In this document: piece after piece, positions 7,096 through 15,074 of the stretch
Numbering within the stretch: the stretch's first letter is position 1
How the letters are laid out: every line of letters starts with the position of its first letter
Assembly (NCBI GenBank): GCA_009379915.1
Contig: WHSV01000001.1
Location: forward strand, 52,386 to 116,385
Length of the DNA: 64,000 bases
Reading direction: 5' to 3'
Origin: Actinomycetota bacterium
GTDB taxonomy: Bacteria > Actinomycetota > CADDZG01 > WHSQ01
Made by a program: the position numbers and the translations under genes
Notes under the pieces: generated by a model
The model's input: only the letters and a program-made list of their open reading frames with translations
Databases searched by the model: none
What the model was told of the DNA's origin: nothing

Positions 7096-8366
7096 TGCGA
7101 GTTGATTCCCACGGGCAGACCAAGCGACACACTGGTTCCCTTCCCCGGAACAGAAGAGATGTCGAAGGAGGCCCGTCCCCCGTAGAGCCGAATCAAACGC
7201 TCGTAGATGTTCGAGAGGGCGCTGATCTCGCCCCCGTTCATCGTCATCAAGGAAGACAGGCGCTCCGACTCGATACCAATGCCGTTGTCGACCACCTTGA
7301 CGCGCAGCACGCCCCCGATGGGCTCCATGCGTGCCCGTAGTTCTACGAGCCCTCCATCCGGTCGCTGAGCGATCCCGTGCTTCACCGCGTTCTCGACCAG
7401 CGGCTGAATCGTCAGCACGGGAACCGGGAACGACAGGCATTGCGGGTCCACGTCGTACCGAATCCTGAGCCGGTCTCCGAAGCGAGCCTTCTCGAGGAAC
7501 AAATAGGTGCGGACGAAGAAATACTCCTCACCAAATGGGGCCGCGTGGCCCGAATACTTCATCGCGTAGCGGAGGAAATCGCTGAGACGGACCAGCAAGC
7601 GACGCGCTTCCTCTGGATCCGTGCGCGCCTTCATCGAAATCGTATTGAGGGTGTTGAAGAGGAAATGGGGGTTGATCTGAGCTCGCAGCGCATCGAGCTT
7701 TGCGGTCTCCGCGATCTGGGCCTCGCGGTGCGCCTGCGCCAGTTCAAGCTGAAGAGACAGCATGCCACCCAGACCCTTGGTGAGTTCGACCAACGAATCG
7801 TCGACCGTCCCGTCCGCACTCTCATAGACGGTCAGGGACCCCACCGGATGACCATCGCAAGACAGCGGAGACACGACCGCCCCGGTCAGCGGGCAATTTC
7901 CATTCCTATCGGGGGAACAACCGAGATGACGAGAGTCGCGCGTAACGAGGATCTGGTTGGACTCCATCGCCTTTCTCACCACCGGCGAGCGAACCTCATC
8001 GCCCGCCCGGTGATGATCCGCGCCGGGGCCGGTGAATGCAAGAACTTGCTCGCGATCGGTTATCGCCACGGCCTCGAGGCGCATCACGTCGTGCAGCAAC
8101 TGCACGGTTCTCGAGGCCGTGTCCTCATTCAGTCCGAGACGCATGTGCGGCAGGGTCTGCTCGACCAGCGACACCATGCGTCGCTGTGGCAATGCCTTGC
8201 CGGTGCGCAGGGATACCGCGCGGACTCGCAAAGCGAGCAGGAGACCCGCGTTGGACCCCGCCACGATCATCACCACGGTCCAGGGCGAGGTGAGCTCGAG
8301 CTTCGCCAGCGCCGCAAGGGCGACCGACGCCCCTACCGCGAGGCTGAGTATCAGTGACACCATCAT
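7092..8366 (-). CDS. LytS-like sensor histidine kinase
   Basis: The 424-residue protein begins with two membrane helices (about residues 3-22 and 28-48), then a GAF-like region (about 65-205) with Cys150 and Cys158 in LGCSPDRNGNCPL. The kinase core is of the His_kinase/LytS type: NPHFLFNTLNTIS with phospho-accepting His234, then the ATP-binding boxes ENAVKHG and DNGIGI. The ATG at 8366 overlaps the stop of the upstream symporter gene, so symporter, kinase and regulator are a translationally coupled unit. By analogy with the BtsS and YpdA systems of enterobacteria, which sense pyruvate and control a transporter, it may sense the transported carboxylate. That is inference. The two cysteines in the sensor domain could bind a metal or form a disulfide. 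Confidence 0.92.
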   Translation of the reverse strand: MMVSLILSLAVGASVALAALAKLELTSPWTVVMIVAGSNAGLLLALRVRAVSLRTGKALPQRRMVSLVEQTLPHMRLGLNEDTASRTVQLLHDVMRLEAVAITDREQVLAFTGPGADHHRAGDEVRSPVVRKAMESNQILVTRDSRHLGCSPDRNGNCPLTGAVVSPLSCDGHPVGSLTVYESADGTVDDSLVELTKGLGGMLSLQLELAQAHREAQIAETAKLDALRAQINPHFLFNTLNTISMKARTDPEEARRLLVRLSDFLRYAMKYSGHAAPFGEEYFFVRTYLFLEKARFGDRLRIRYDVDPQCLSFPVPVLTIQPLVENAVKHGIAQRPDGGLVELRARMEPIGGVLRVKVVDNGIGIESERLSSLMTMNGGEISALSNIYERLIRLYGGRASFDISSVPGKGTSVSLGLPVGINSQ

Positions 8367-10159
8367 CCGATCTTCTCCTCCCGGGCCGCAAGCCTGATGA
8401 GAAGCGCCTGACGGCGTTCCGTAGCGGTGCCGTGAATCCGCAACCGCCATGACGGCGCGGCGGCGGGGACGACGTGGCGCAGAGACAGGATCACGGCGCC
8501 GGCGGCGGCCAGGGGTGCGGCGACCAAACTCGGAAAGTGACCCAGTTGCATCCACTCCGCCCAACCGAACTGCTGGGCCACGACCGCCAACGAGATGGCG
8601 CCCACGGACAGAACCGCTCCGATCGTCATGCCGGCGAGGACACCCCCGGCGGTCGTCCTTCGCCACCACACCGACAACAGGAAGACGGGAGTCAACGAGG
8701 ATCCGGCGACGGCGAACGCCCAAGTGACCATCAACGCCACGCCTGGTGCGTCCGCCCCGCCCATCACCGAGACCCCAATGCTCAACGAAGCCGCGACGAT
8801 CGCCGTAAGCGACACCGCGATACGCGCGAATCGGACTCGCCGGGCCTCGCTCGCTTCGGGGTTGATGAACTGCTCATAGACATCTCGTCCCCACGAAGTG
8901 GCCGCCGCAATCAAAAGTCCCGCGACCGTCGAGAAAACGGCCGCAAAGGCGGCCACGGAGACCAGCGTCAGCAATGGTGCGCCACCGGTTTCAGCCGCCA
9001 GAAAGAGCAGGGCCTTCTCGGGGACGCGCACCACGCCATCGATGAAGTCCGAGTTCGTCAAACCGCCGGGGAGGTAACCGGCGAGCTCCGAGCGGGCGGC
9101 CACGCCCAGAAGGACGGCGAAGAAGTAGAAGACGGCTGCGAGCCCGAGGACCCAGACGGTCGATGCACGTGCGGCGCGACCTGAGGAGCTCGTGAAGTAG
9201 CGGTGCGTGATGTGCGGGAGTCCCGCCGTACCCAGTAACAGGGTGACGATCAGAGCCATCTGCTCGACGAACGTGAATCGGAATCCGGGTTCCATGAAGC
9301 GCAGGTCGCGCTCCGGGTGCATGCGGTTGCTCGCCGGAAGCAGCACGTCAACGCGCGCGGAACCCGATTCGAGCTCTTTCAGCACGGTGCCGTAACCCTG
9401 GGGGCTCATGACCGATTGAGCCCGCTCGAGCAGCGCCGTTGGTCCGCCGTCGGGTGACATCAATCGAGATCGCGCCACAGAGGCCGAGAAGGTCAGCGGA
9501 CCACGCGACGCATCCTCCACCGCCGAGGGATACGAGAAACCGGCGGCGATAACGACGAGGCCGAGGACGATGACCGTGAACAGTTTGAGGCCGAACTGCA
9601 GGGCCTGGTTCCAGGTCGTGCCCTTCATGCCGCCGACGACTGCCTGCAGGACGATGGCAGCGGTGGAGAGCACGATCCCCGTGGTGTAGGGCGACAGGGT
9701 TCCGAGACCGCGGCCGACGAAGACCTCCCAGATCAATCCCGCTCCGGCGAGTTGGGGAACCAGATAGAGAAGCACGATCAACTGGACGATGCAGACGGCC
9801 GTCAGTCGCACTCGGGTCGAGTCAAAACGTGTGGCTAGAAAGTCCGGAATCGAGAACTGCCCGGCGCGGCGAAACGGCGCGGCGAGAAAGAACAGGATGA
9901 CGATGAAACCCGCGGTGAAGCCGGTCGCGAACCAAATGCCGTCCGCACCCGCGGCGTAGACGGCTCCTGCGACGCCCAGGAACGATGCGGCAGAGAAGTA
10001 GTCGCCGCAGATCGCGCAGGCGTTGAGAAAGGGTCCGACCTGGCGGCGAGCGAGATAGAAGTCCAGGGTCGTGAAGGTCGAACGTCGCACCGCCCAAGAG
10101 ACCCCCAACATCGCTGCAATGAGCCCAAGAGTCGCAAGCAGCGAGCTCGGATCAGACAT
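8363..10159 (-). CDS. Sodium:solute symporter (acetate-permease-like)
   Basis: This protein of about 598 residues is a second SSS-family symporter, unlike the one at 3.6-5.3 kb in sequence detail. Typical segments are LDFYLARRQVGPFLNACAI, GDYFSAASFLGVAGAVYAAG and GGMKGTTWNQALQFGLK, with many hydrophobic helices. The start used is the ATG at 10159 (MSDPSSLLATLG), which overlaps the small upstream gene by eight bases; an ATG seven codons earlier is possible. Genetic linkage to a kinase and a regulator downstream and to a two-helix protein upstream suggests a regulated uptake system. The substrate is probably a monocarboxylate, but nothing in the sequence proves it. Confidence 0.9.
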   Translation of the reverse strand: MSDPSSLLATLGLIAAMLGVSWAVRRSTFTTLDFYLARRQVGPFLNACAICGDYFSAASFLGVAGAVYAAGADGIWFATGFTAGFIVILFFLAAPFRRAGQFSIPDFLATRFDSTRVRLTAVCIVQLIVLLYLVPQLAGAGLIWEVFVGRGLGTLSPYTTGIVLSTAAIVLQAVVGGMKGTTWNQALQFGLKLFTVIVLGLVVIAAGFSYPSAVEDASRGPLTFSASVARSRLMSPDGGPTALLERAQSVMSPQGYGTVLKELESGSARVDVLLPASNRMHPERDLRFMEPGFRFTFVEQMALIVTLLLGTAGLPHITHRYFTSSSGRAARASTVWVLGLAAVFYFFAVLLGVAARSELAGYLPGGLTNSDFIDGVVRVPEKALLFLAAETGGAPLLTLVSVAAFAAVFSTVAGLLIAAATSWGRDVYEQFINPEASEARRVRFARIAVSLTAIVAASLSIGVSVMGGADAPGVALMVTWAFAVAGSSLTPVFLLSVWWRRTTAGGVLAGMTIGAVLSVGAISLAVVAQQFGWAEWMQLGHFPSLVAAPLAAAGAVILSLRHVVPAAAPSWRLRIHGTATERRQALLIRLAAREEKIG

Positions 10160-10526
10160 CGTCCCACTCGAGGTCGTCATCCAGCCTGCCGAGCATCTCG
10201 TCCTCGCTCCGGTTGGCCACGCGGGTGTGGACCAGAGCGATCACAAGGAACGCTACGTTGAGCGCCACCGCGACGGTGATGAAGTTCAAGGTGAGCCCGC
10301 CCCAGACGGGTCGGCCGAACCACCAGGGGGCTCCGAGCGCAAGCAGGGGAACCGCCAGCAGCATCACCAGGACCACGAGCCCGTACTGAATCCCGATCCG
10401 TCGCAGCGTACGGACCACGGCGTCGACCTCCTCGAGCGAGTCGAACTCCGCCTCGTCGAGACGAGAAACCACGGGCTTGGCGGGACCACGGGTCTCGTCG
10501 GACACCTCGAAGCGCATAGCTGTCAC
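10152..10526 (-). CDS. Two-helix membrane protein, putative symporter partner
   Basis: The 124-residue protein has a soluble N-terminus (about 45 residues), two hydrophobic segments (IQYGLVVLVMLLAVPLLAL and LNFITVAVALNVAFLVIALV) and an acidic C-terminal tail (SEDEMLGRLDDDLEWDD). It starts with a GTG at 10526 or an ATG three codons later. Position directly before, and overlapping, an SSS symporter gene resembles the small DUF485 or DUF4212 subunits that accompany such transporters, but the classical motifs of those families are not clear here. It is the first gene of the four-gene operon with symporter, kinase and regulator. Confidence 0.72.
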   Translation of the reverse strand: MTAMRFEVSDETRGPAKPVVSRLDEAEFDSLEEVDAVVRTLRRIGIQYGLVVLVMLLAVPLLALGAPWWFGRPVWGGLTLNFITVAVALNVAFLVIALVHTRVANRSEDEMLGRLDDDLEWDDV

Positions 10527-10709
10527 GCCCTATCGGTCGCTGGGGCTAAAAGCCTACGACTCGTGACAACTTTTCCCAAACACCCCGCGACGCCTGGGGC
10601 GCGTTCTGGGCATCACCTTGCGCGCCTCGAGCGGGCGGCGACCGGGGCAAGACCCCGCCCTCTTGCTGGAATCCAGTCCGCATCGCTTAGGCCCCCGGGT
10701 CGTGCCAAG

Positions 10710-11381
10710 ATGCCCGCGATGAACGAGCATGCTGCCGCTCCGCGTCCCCTCGAGGCCGTGATCTTCGATTGCGACGGACTCCTGCTCGACACGGAGACCC
10801 ACTGGTCTGAGGCCGAGACCACGCTCTTCGCGCGCTACGGCAAGACCTTCGGCCGTGATCACAAACTTCGAATGATCGGATCGTCGTTGCAGGCGACGGG
10901 CGTGATCCTCGAGGAGCTCCTCGAACAACCGGGCCGGGCGGCAGAGATCAACACCGAGATGATCGAGCTCGTGGAAGAAGCGATGGTCGCCTCCGAGCCG
11001 ATGCCGGGGGCCGCCGACCTGGTCGCCGAGTTGCGCGGCAGGGTTCCCGTTGCGCTGGCCTCGAACTCATGGCGGCGACTCATAACAGTTGCACTACACG
11101 CAGCGGAGCTGGCCGACTCGTTCGACGTCGTTGTCTGCGGGGATGAGGTCGAGCACCCTAAACCGGCTCCGGACATCTACCTCGAGGCGACGCGACTGTT
11201 AGAGGTCGCTCCCGAGCGCACCATCGCCCTGGAGGACTCGCCCAACGGTGTCAGAGCGGCTCGAGCCGCAGGAATGTTCGTCATCGGCGTTCCATCCTTC
11301 GACGGCATCGAGTTGCCCGACGCACACTTCGTTGCCGACTCGCTGAAATCGAACGACGTGCGACGGGCTCTGAACCTTTAA
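10710..11381 (+). CDS. HAD-family hydrolase (beta-phosphoglucomutase/phosphatase-like)
   Basis: The 223-residue protein shows all HAD motifs: motif I VIFDCDGLLLDTE with nucleophile Asp20 and acid Asp22, motif II VALASNS, the lysine in EVEHPKPAPDIY, and motif IV ALEDSPNGVRAA. The helical cap lies between motifs I and II (class C1), as in beta-phosphoglucomutases and many sugar- or nucleotide-phosphate phosphatases. The first ATG at 10710 is followed by another at 10719; either could be used. It stands alone on the plus strand and shares a TTAA tetranucleotide with the stop codon of the convergent VTT gene. The substrate cannot be inferred. Confidence 0.88.
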   Translation: MPAMNEHAAAPRPLEAVIFDCDGLLLDTETHWSEAETTLFARYGKTFGRDHKLRMIGSSLQATGVILEELLEQPGRAAEINTEMIELVEEAMVASEPMPGAADLVAELRGRVPVALASNSWRRLITVALHAAELADSFDVVVCGDEVEHPKPAPDIYLEATRLLEVAPERTIALEDSPNGVRAARAAGMFVIGVPSFDGIELPDAHFVADSLKSNDVRRALNL

Positions 11382-12130
11382 GGCTTCCCCTTCCTCGATC
11401 GGCCGAGCAACACGGCTGCGACCAGACCAGCAGAGCAAACGGCGAACGAGATACCAATAACGAGCGGTGCGTGTTCGTGCGCCGAATGGCCGAGGTAGGC
11501 GAATAGAAGAGTCTCTGGGATGACGCCCAGCGTGGTGGCCACCAGGAAGCGCTTGAAGCTGATCGATGTGAGTCCGGCTGCGTACGAGATCCCGTCGAAA
11601 CTGATCCCAGGCACGAGCCGCGATAGGAATACTGCCTGAGGACCCCATCGTTCAAGCCACCGATCCGCCGCGCCCAGCCCTCTCTTCGTGACGAGCGATT
11701 CGACGCGACGGCGTCCCAACCGGCGCGCCACAGCGAAGCAGACCGACGACGCAAGGGCATGGCCGGCGAGACTGATCAGCCATCCCGCGAACGCACCGAA
11801 AGCCAGCCCGTTCGCGAAGGTGACCACGAAGGCGGGGATCGGCGCCAGGATGCCCTGCAAGACCATGATGCCGAGGGAAACGAGGGGCCCCCACAGACCG
11901 TAGGAGGCCAGACGTTCGCCGAGGGCATCCACTCGCCCGGCGGCCATCATCCGAACCATCTCCGAAAGCTCGGAGCGGAGGGCGGGCGATAGAAACCAGG
12001 CCGCGGCCCCAAGGAGCACCAGAAGGCAGCGAGGCCCCGCCGCGCCCGCATTGCCGCGTCGATTTCGAGCCGAGTATCGTTTTCTGGCTCGTGTCTGTGG
12101 CGGGTCTCTATCACCAGCGTCGGTCTTCAC
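11378..12130 (-). CDS. TVP38/TMEM64 (VTT-domain) membrane protein
   Basis: The 250-residue protein has a basic N-terminus, a first membrane helix and then the VTT/SNARE-associated core: LQGILAPIPAFVVTFANGLAFG, FAGWLISLAGHALASSVCF and LSRLVPGISFDGISYAAGL. These match TVP38/TMEM64 and DedA-like proteins, which in recent work are implicated in lipid scrambling or flipping; the exact role here is unknown. A GTG at 12130 starts the frame. The last codon region overlaps the convergent HAD gene by four bases, so that TTAA provides both stop codons. Confidence 0.85.
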   Translation of the reverse strand: MKTDAGDRDPPQTRARKRYSARNRRGNAGAAGPRCLLVLLGAAAWFLSPALRSELSEMVRMMAAGRVDALGERLASYGLWGPLVSLGIMVLQGILAPIPAFVVTFANGLAFGAFAGWLISLAGHALASSVCFAVARRLGRRRVESLVTKRGLGAADRWLERWGPQAVFLSRLVPGISFDGISYAAGLTSISFKRFLVATTLGVIPETLLFAYLGHSAHEHAPLVIGISFAVCSAGLVAAVLLGRSRKGKP

Positions 12131-12544
12131 CGTCGGTCATAGCTCCACGGTGAGCCGCCGGGGCAGCTCGATCATCGGGTAAGTCCCTGAACCTGGGTGG
12201 GGAATTGCCCTGAATTCCGCCGGAGGCCCAAGATCGATGAACCCAGTTGATAGCGCTGCGTCCAGCCGGGCAGGGGAGGCCCGGCCTACCGATGCGATCT
12301 GCTGATTAGACGATGTGAACCGCGATGGTGCACGTCGGGCCGCCGCTCCGAGGCGGCGCTTCGGCCAAGTAGCCCGTTACGGGATTGCGTGGTTATCCGA
12401 AGGTGCGGCTCATATCCGCGACCCCAAGCCGCGAATCGTGGAGGTGCAGCTTCCTGCGTTCGCCACTACCTCGGCGCGATTGGGCGCCGACGGCTTGCGA
12501 GACACCTCGCTGATCGGAGGTCGTTGCTTGGTGGTTCGAGACCC
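12131..12544. other. Gap without a convincing gene
   Basis: These 414 bases lie upstream of the VTT gene and downstream of the 12545-13057 gene. Short open frames exist on the plus strand (for example 12315-12548) but they lack ribosome binding sites and have Arg/Ala-rich, unlikely compositions. GC-rich inverted segments are present, such as gccgccgctccgaggcggc around 12352. A tRNA-like T-arm string near 12533 does not extend into a tRNA. The promoter of the VTT gene should be here. Confidence 0.4.
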
Positions 12545-13057
12545 TTAGGCCGGATTCGGTCCTTCGGACCGCACCCTTTCGACGGCGACCAGCGCGTCGC
12601 GGAGCTCATCGAGCCATTCCGACTGCTTCGAGCCGACCAGCCGCACGCACCAGGCCAGCGCGTCGCTACGGCTGCGCGCGACCCCCGAGTCGATCAACGT
12701 GTCCAGCACCTTGCGCTCGGTCATCCGGAGCCTCGTCATCACTGGAACCCCAGCCGTCGTGAACAGGTAGGTCTCGTCCCCGATGGAGGCCCCCCAGGAG
12801 ACCTTCCGCCCCCAGCGGTGCTCGGCCTCGCGGGCGATCTTCATGCGAGCCCCCCTGGTGTCCTCACGCCAGCCCTGGACCCGCGACCGCAGCGCCGCCG
12901 ACCGGGCCTCTTCCGAGAGGTCGTCGTCGAGTTTCGGGGGGCCGAGCGTGCCCGTGACCAGGACCTCGTCGCGGTCGGTCGCGACCTTCGGGCCCTCGGT
13001 GAACCAATCGTCCGGGATCCGCCCGGCGAACCATCCCAAAAGCTTCTCGTCGTCCAT
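12545..13057 (-). CDS. Hypothetical protein with a ribbon-helix-helix-like C-terminus
   Basis: The 170-residue protein starts at ATG 13057 with GGAAAGGA upstream as ribosome binding site. I do not recognise a named family. The first half is acidic and soluble (LLGWFAGRIPDDWFTEGPKV, then VLVTGTLGPPKLDDDLSEE). A central segment, REDTRGARMKIAREAEHRWG, is amphipathic and basic. The C-terminal part, MTERKVLDTLIDSGVARSRS, resembles the helical half of ribbon-helix-helix or CopG-like proteins and could bind DNA. It lies 106 bases downstream of the GNAT gene and could be the last gene of the sat operon or separate. Confidence 0.65.
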   Translation of the reverse strand: MDDEKLLGWFAGRIPDDWFTEGPKVATDRDEVLVTGTLGPPKLDDDLSEEARSAALRSRVQGWREDTRGARMKIAREAEHRWGRKVSWGASIGDETYLFTTAGVPVMTRLRMTERKVLDTLIDSGVARSRSDALAWCVRLVGSKQSEWLDELRDALVAVERVRSEGPNPA

Positions 13058-13163
13058 TCTCTGCGCTTCCTTTCCGGGGCTTTATTACTTAATTACAGGA
13101 TTGCAGAGAGGTTAGCACGCCGAGCGGGCACGAGGATTACGTCCCGCTCCGTTTTGGTCCCGC

Positions 13164-13571
13164 CTAACGGGCCTTCAGGTGGGCCAGCTCGTCGCTCGCG
13201 CCGGGATGCAGGCGCCAGTACGCGGCTACGGGCTCGGGCGCGTCCGTGGGATCGAGAGGGGCGAACCCGAACTCGGTAAAGAGGTCGGTCTGGACGGCCG
13301 GGATGGCGGCGAAGATCGTCCCGCCCTGGTTGTTCATCGCCGCCTGGACCAATTGCTTGGCGACGGTTTCGTCGCGGCCCTCGGCGACGAGCACGTCGTC
13401 GTAAACGAGCGTTCCGGAGTCGACTTCGATGAGCCGGATGCATCCGATGATCAAGCCCTCGCGTGCGATCATCGCCGTGCCCTCGGCCAGGTCGACCTCA
13501 CCGCCGCGCCGCGACTCGATGAACTCCTTGAGGTCGGACCTGTCATGGCGCCCGGCGCGTGTGACGAACAC
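13164..13571 (-). CDS. GNAT-family acetyltransferase-like protein
   Basis: The 135-residue protein begins at a GTG two bases after the PHP gene's stop, with AAAGG about eight bases upstream. The order of elements fits a small GNAT fold: FVTRAGRHDRSDLKEFIESR at the N-terminus, TAMIAREGLIIGCIRLIEVD as strands 2-4, a VLVAEGRDETVAKQLVQAA acetyl-CoA loop region in which the usual Q/R-x-x-G-x-G/A is poorly kept, and FTEFGFAPLD near the end as the typical GF turn. Acceptor is unknown. Because the acyl-CoA loop is degenerate, it may be a diverged member. Confidence 0.65.
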   Translation of the reverse strand: MFVTRAGRHDRSDLKEFIESRRGGEVDLAEGTAMIAREGLIIGCIRLIEVDSGTLVYDDVLVAEGRDETVAKQLVQAAMNNQGGTIFAAIPAVQTDLFTEFGFAPLDPTDAPEPVAAYWRLHPGASDELAHLKAR

Positions 13572-13573
13572 TC

Positions 13574-14461
13574 CTAGCCTTTCAGCTCCTTCGAGGCCGA
13601 TTTCAGCTGGTCGAGCACCTCACCGGGCACCATGACTCCCGATTTGCCACCGGGCAGAGCGCGGTCTGGCCGCATGTCTCCGTGGTAGTCGCTCCCGCCC
13701 GAAGCGATTAGGCCCTTGCGCTCGGCGTAGCCGCGCAGTGGCGCCTGCTCTTCCAGCGTCCAATCACCGTGATACCCCTCGATGCCCTTGAGACCGACGT
13801 CAACCAACTCTTCGGCGAAACGCTCGACCTCATCGAACGAAATGTTCATGGTCATGGGATGCGCAAGCACCGGAACGACTCCCGCCTCGATCATCAATTC
13901 GACGGCCTCGACAGGACGATAGAGCTTGCGGCCGATGTAGGCCTTGGCCCCCTTGGCCAGGTACTCGTCGAACGCGGTCTGGTAGTCGGGCACCGCGTTG
14001 TGACGAACCATCACCGCAGCGAAGTGAGGCCGGCCGATCTGACTACCCGGGCCCCCGGCCTCAGTCTCGACTTCTTCGAACGTGATGTTGACGCCGAGCT
14101 CGTTGAGCCGGTCGACGATTATCCGGTTGCGGTTCGCTCGGTGGTACTGAAGGTCGGCAAGGCCCTTGGACAACGGGTTGCCGGTTCGAGGGATGAAGTA
14201 GCCCAGCAGATGCATCGTCGGGCGCGACGACGGGTTGAAGCCGCGCTCGGCGAGGTCCTCGACGTCGCACGAGATCTCGACTCCGGGGACGACCTCGACG
14301 CCGAGCTTGGCGCCCTCGTCGATCGCATCCGCGCAACCCGCATCGTTGTCGTGGTCGGTGACCGCGATCGCGATCAGACCCGCGGAAGATGCCTTGTGAA
14401 CGAGGTCGCGCGGGTCATCTCCACCGTCCGAGACGGTCGTATGCGCGTGGAGGTCGATCAC
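13574..14461 (-). CDS. PHP-domain phosphoesterase (TrpH / 3',5'-bisphosphate phosphatase-like)
   Basis: The 295-residue protein has the PHP metal-binding pattern: MIDLHAHTTVSDG (His5, His7), AVTDHDNDAG, EVVPGVEISC, HLLGYFI, VLAHPMT and GGSDYHGDMRPD. Proteins of this length and motif set include RNase AM/TrpH and a characterised enzyme that removes the 3' phosphate from 3',5'-nucleoside bisphosphates such as pAp. It follows cysC by ten bases in the same operon. pAp is the by-product of PAPS use, so a role in removing it fits the context; this is inference. A 5'-3' exonuclease role on short RNA is an alternative. Confidence 0.88.
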   Translation of the reverse strand: MIDLHAHTTVSDGGDDPRDLVHKASSAGLIAIAVTDHDNDAGCADAIDEGAKLGVEVVPGVEISCDVEDLAERGFNPSSRPTMHLLGYFIPRTGNPLSKGLADLQYHRANRNRIIVDRLNELGVNITFEEVETEAGGPGSQIGRPHFAAVMVRHNAVPDYQTAFDEYLAKGAKAYIGRKLYRPVEAVELMIEAGVVPVLAHPMTMNISFDEVERFAEELVDVGLKGIEGYHGDWTLEEQAPLRGYAERKGLIASGGSDYHGDMRPDRALPGGKSGVMVPGEVLDQLKSASKELKG

Positions 14462-14471
14462 GTGTTCGTGG

Positions 14472-15014
14472 TTACTTTAGGTAGCCGGACTCGATCAGCT
14501 TGTCGATGACCTTCTCTGCGGACTCCTCGACGCTGAGCTGGTCCGTACGCACCTCGACCTCCGGGGCGGGCGGCGGCTCGTAGGGGTCGTCGATTCCGGT
14601 GAAGCCCTTGATCTCTCCGGCGCGCGCCTTGGCGTAGAGGCCCTTGACGTCGCGCTCCTCGCAGACCGCGAGCGGAGCATTGGCGTACACCTCTACGAAG
14701 TCCTTGGCCATCATGCGCGCCTCTTCACGCATCGCGCGATAGGGGGAAATGGCGGCTGTGATCACGAACGTGCCATTGCGCTGAAGGAGATGAGCGACGA
14801 ACGCGATACGACGTATGTTCGTATCGCGGTCTTCCTTGCTGAAACCAAGGCCCTTCGACAGGTTCTCGCGCACGACGTCACCGTCGAGAAGCTCGACCGG
14901 TACGTCGGCGTCGGCCAGTTTCCGTTCGAGAACGTGAGCGATTGTGGTCTTACCCGAGCCCGAAAGCCCCGTGAACCAGATCACTACGCCGCGGTCTCTA
15001 TCAACTTGCTTCAC
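14472..15014 (-). CDS. cysC: Adenylylsulfate kinase
   Basis: CysC phosphorylates APS to PAPS. The protein is 180 residues from the GTG at 15014, which has AAAGGGG about six bases upstream; an upstream TTG at 15029 is less well placed. The P-loop TGLSGSGKT sits at about residues 15-23, followed by [18 protein letters not shown] and [19 protein letters not shown], all CysC signatures, then the lid region [20 protein letters not shown] and [11 protein letters not shown]. All expected catalytic residues are visible. It is the third gene of an operon with sat and an alkaline-phosphatase-like gene. No sulfotransferase, cysH or sulfite reductase is in the window. Confidence 0.96.
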   Translation of the reverse strand: MKQVDRDRGVVIWFTGLSGSGKTTIAHVLERKLADADVPVELLDGDVVRENLSKGLGFSKEDRDTNIRRIAFVAHLLQRNGTFVITAAISPYRAMREEARMMAKDFVEVYANAPLAVCEERDVKGLYAKARAGEIKGFTGIDDPYEPPPAPEVEVRTDQLSVEESAEKVIDKLIESGYLK

Positions 15015-15074
15015 ACGAACCCCTTTCAAGGTGTTTGTCGGTTGCTTCGTCCCGGCTAAAGGCCGGAGATAGTG

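Noticed and set aside
12500..12560. tRNA-like T-arm (GGTTCGAGACC)
   Set aside because: The flanking bases do not pair into a T stem and no D-arm, anticodon arm or acceptor stem can be drawn.
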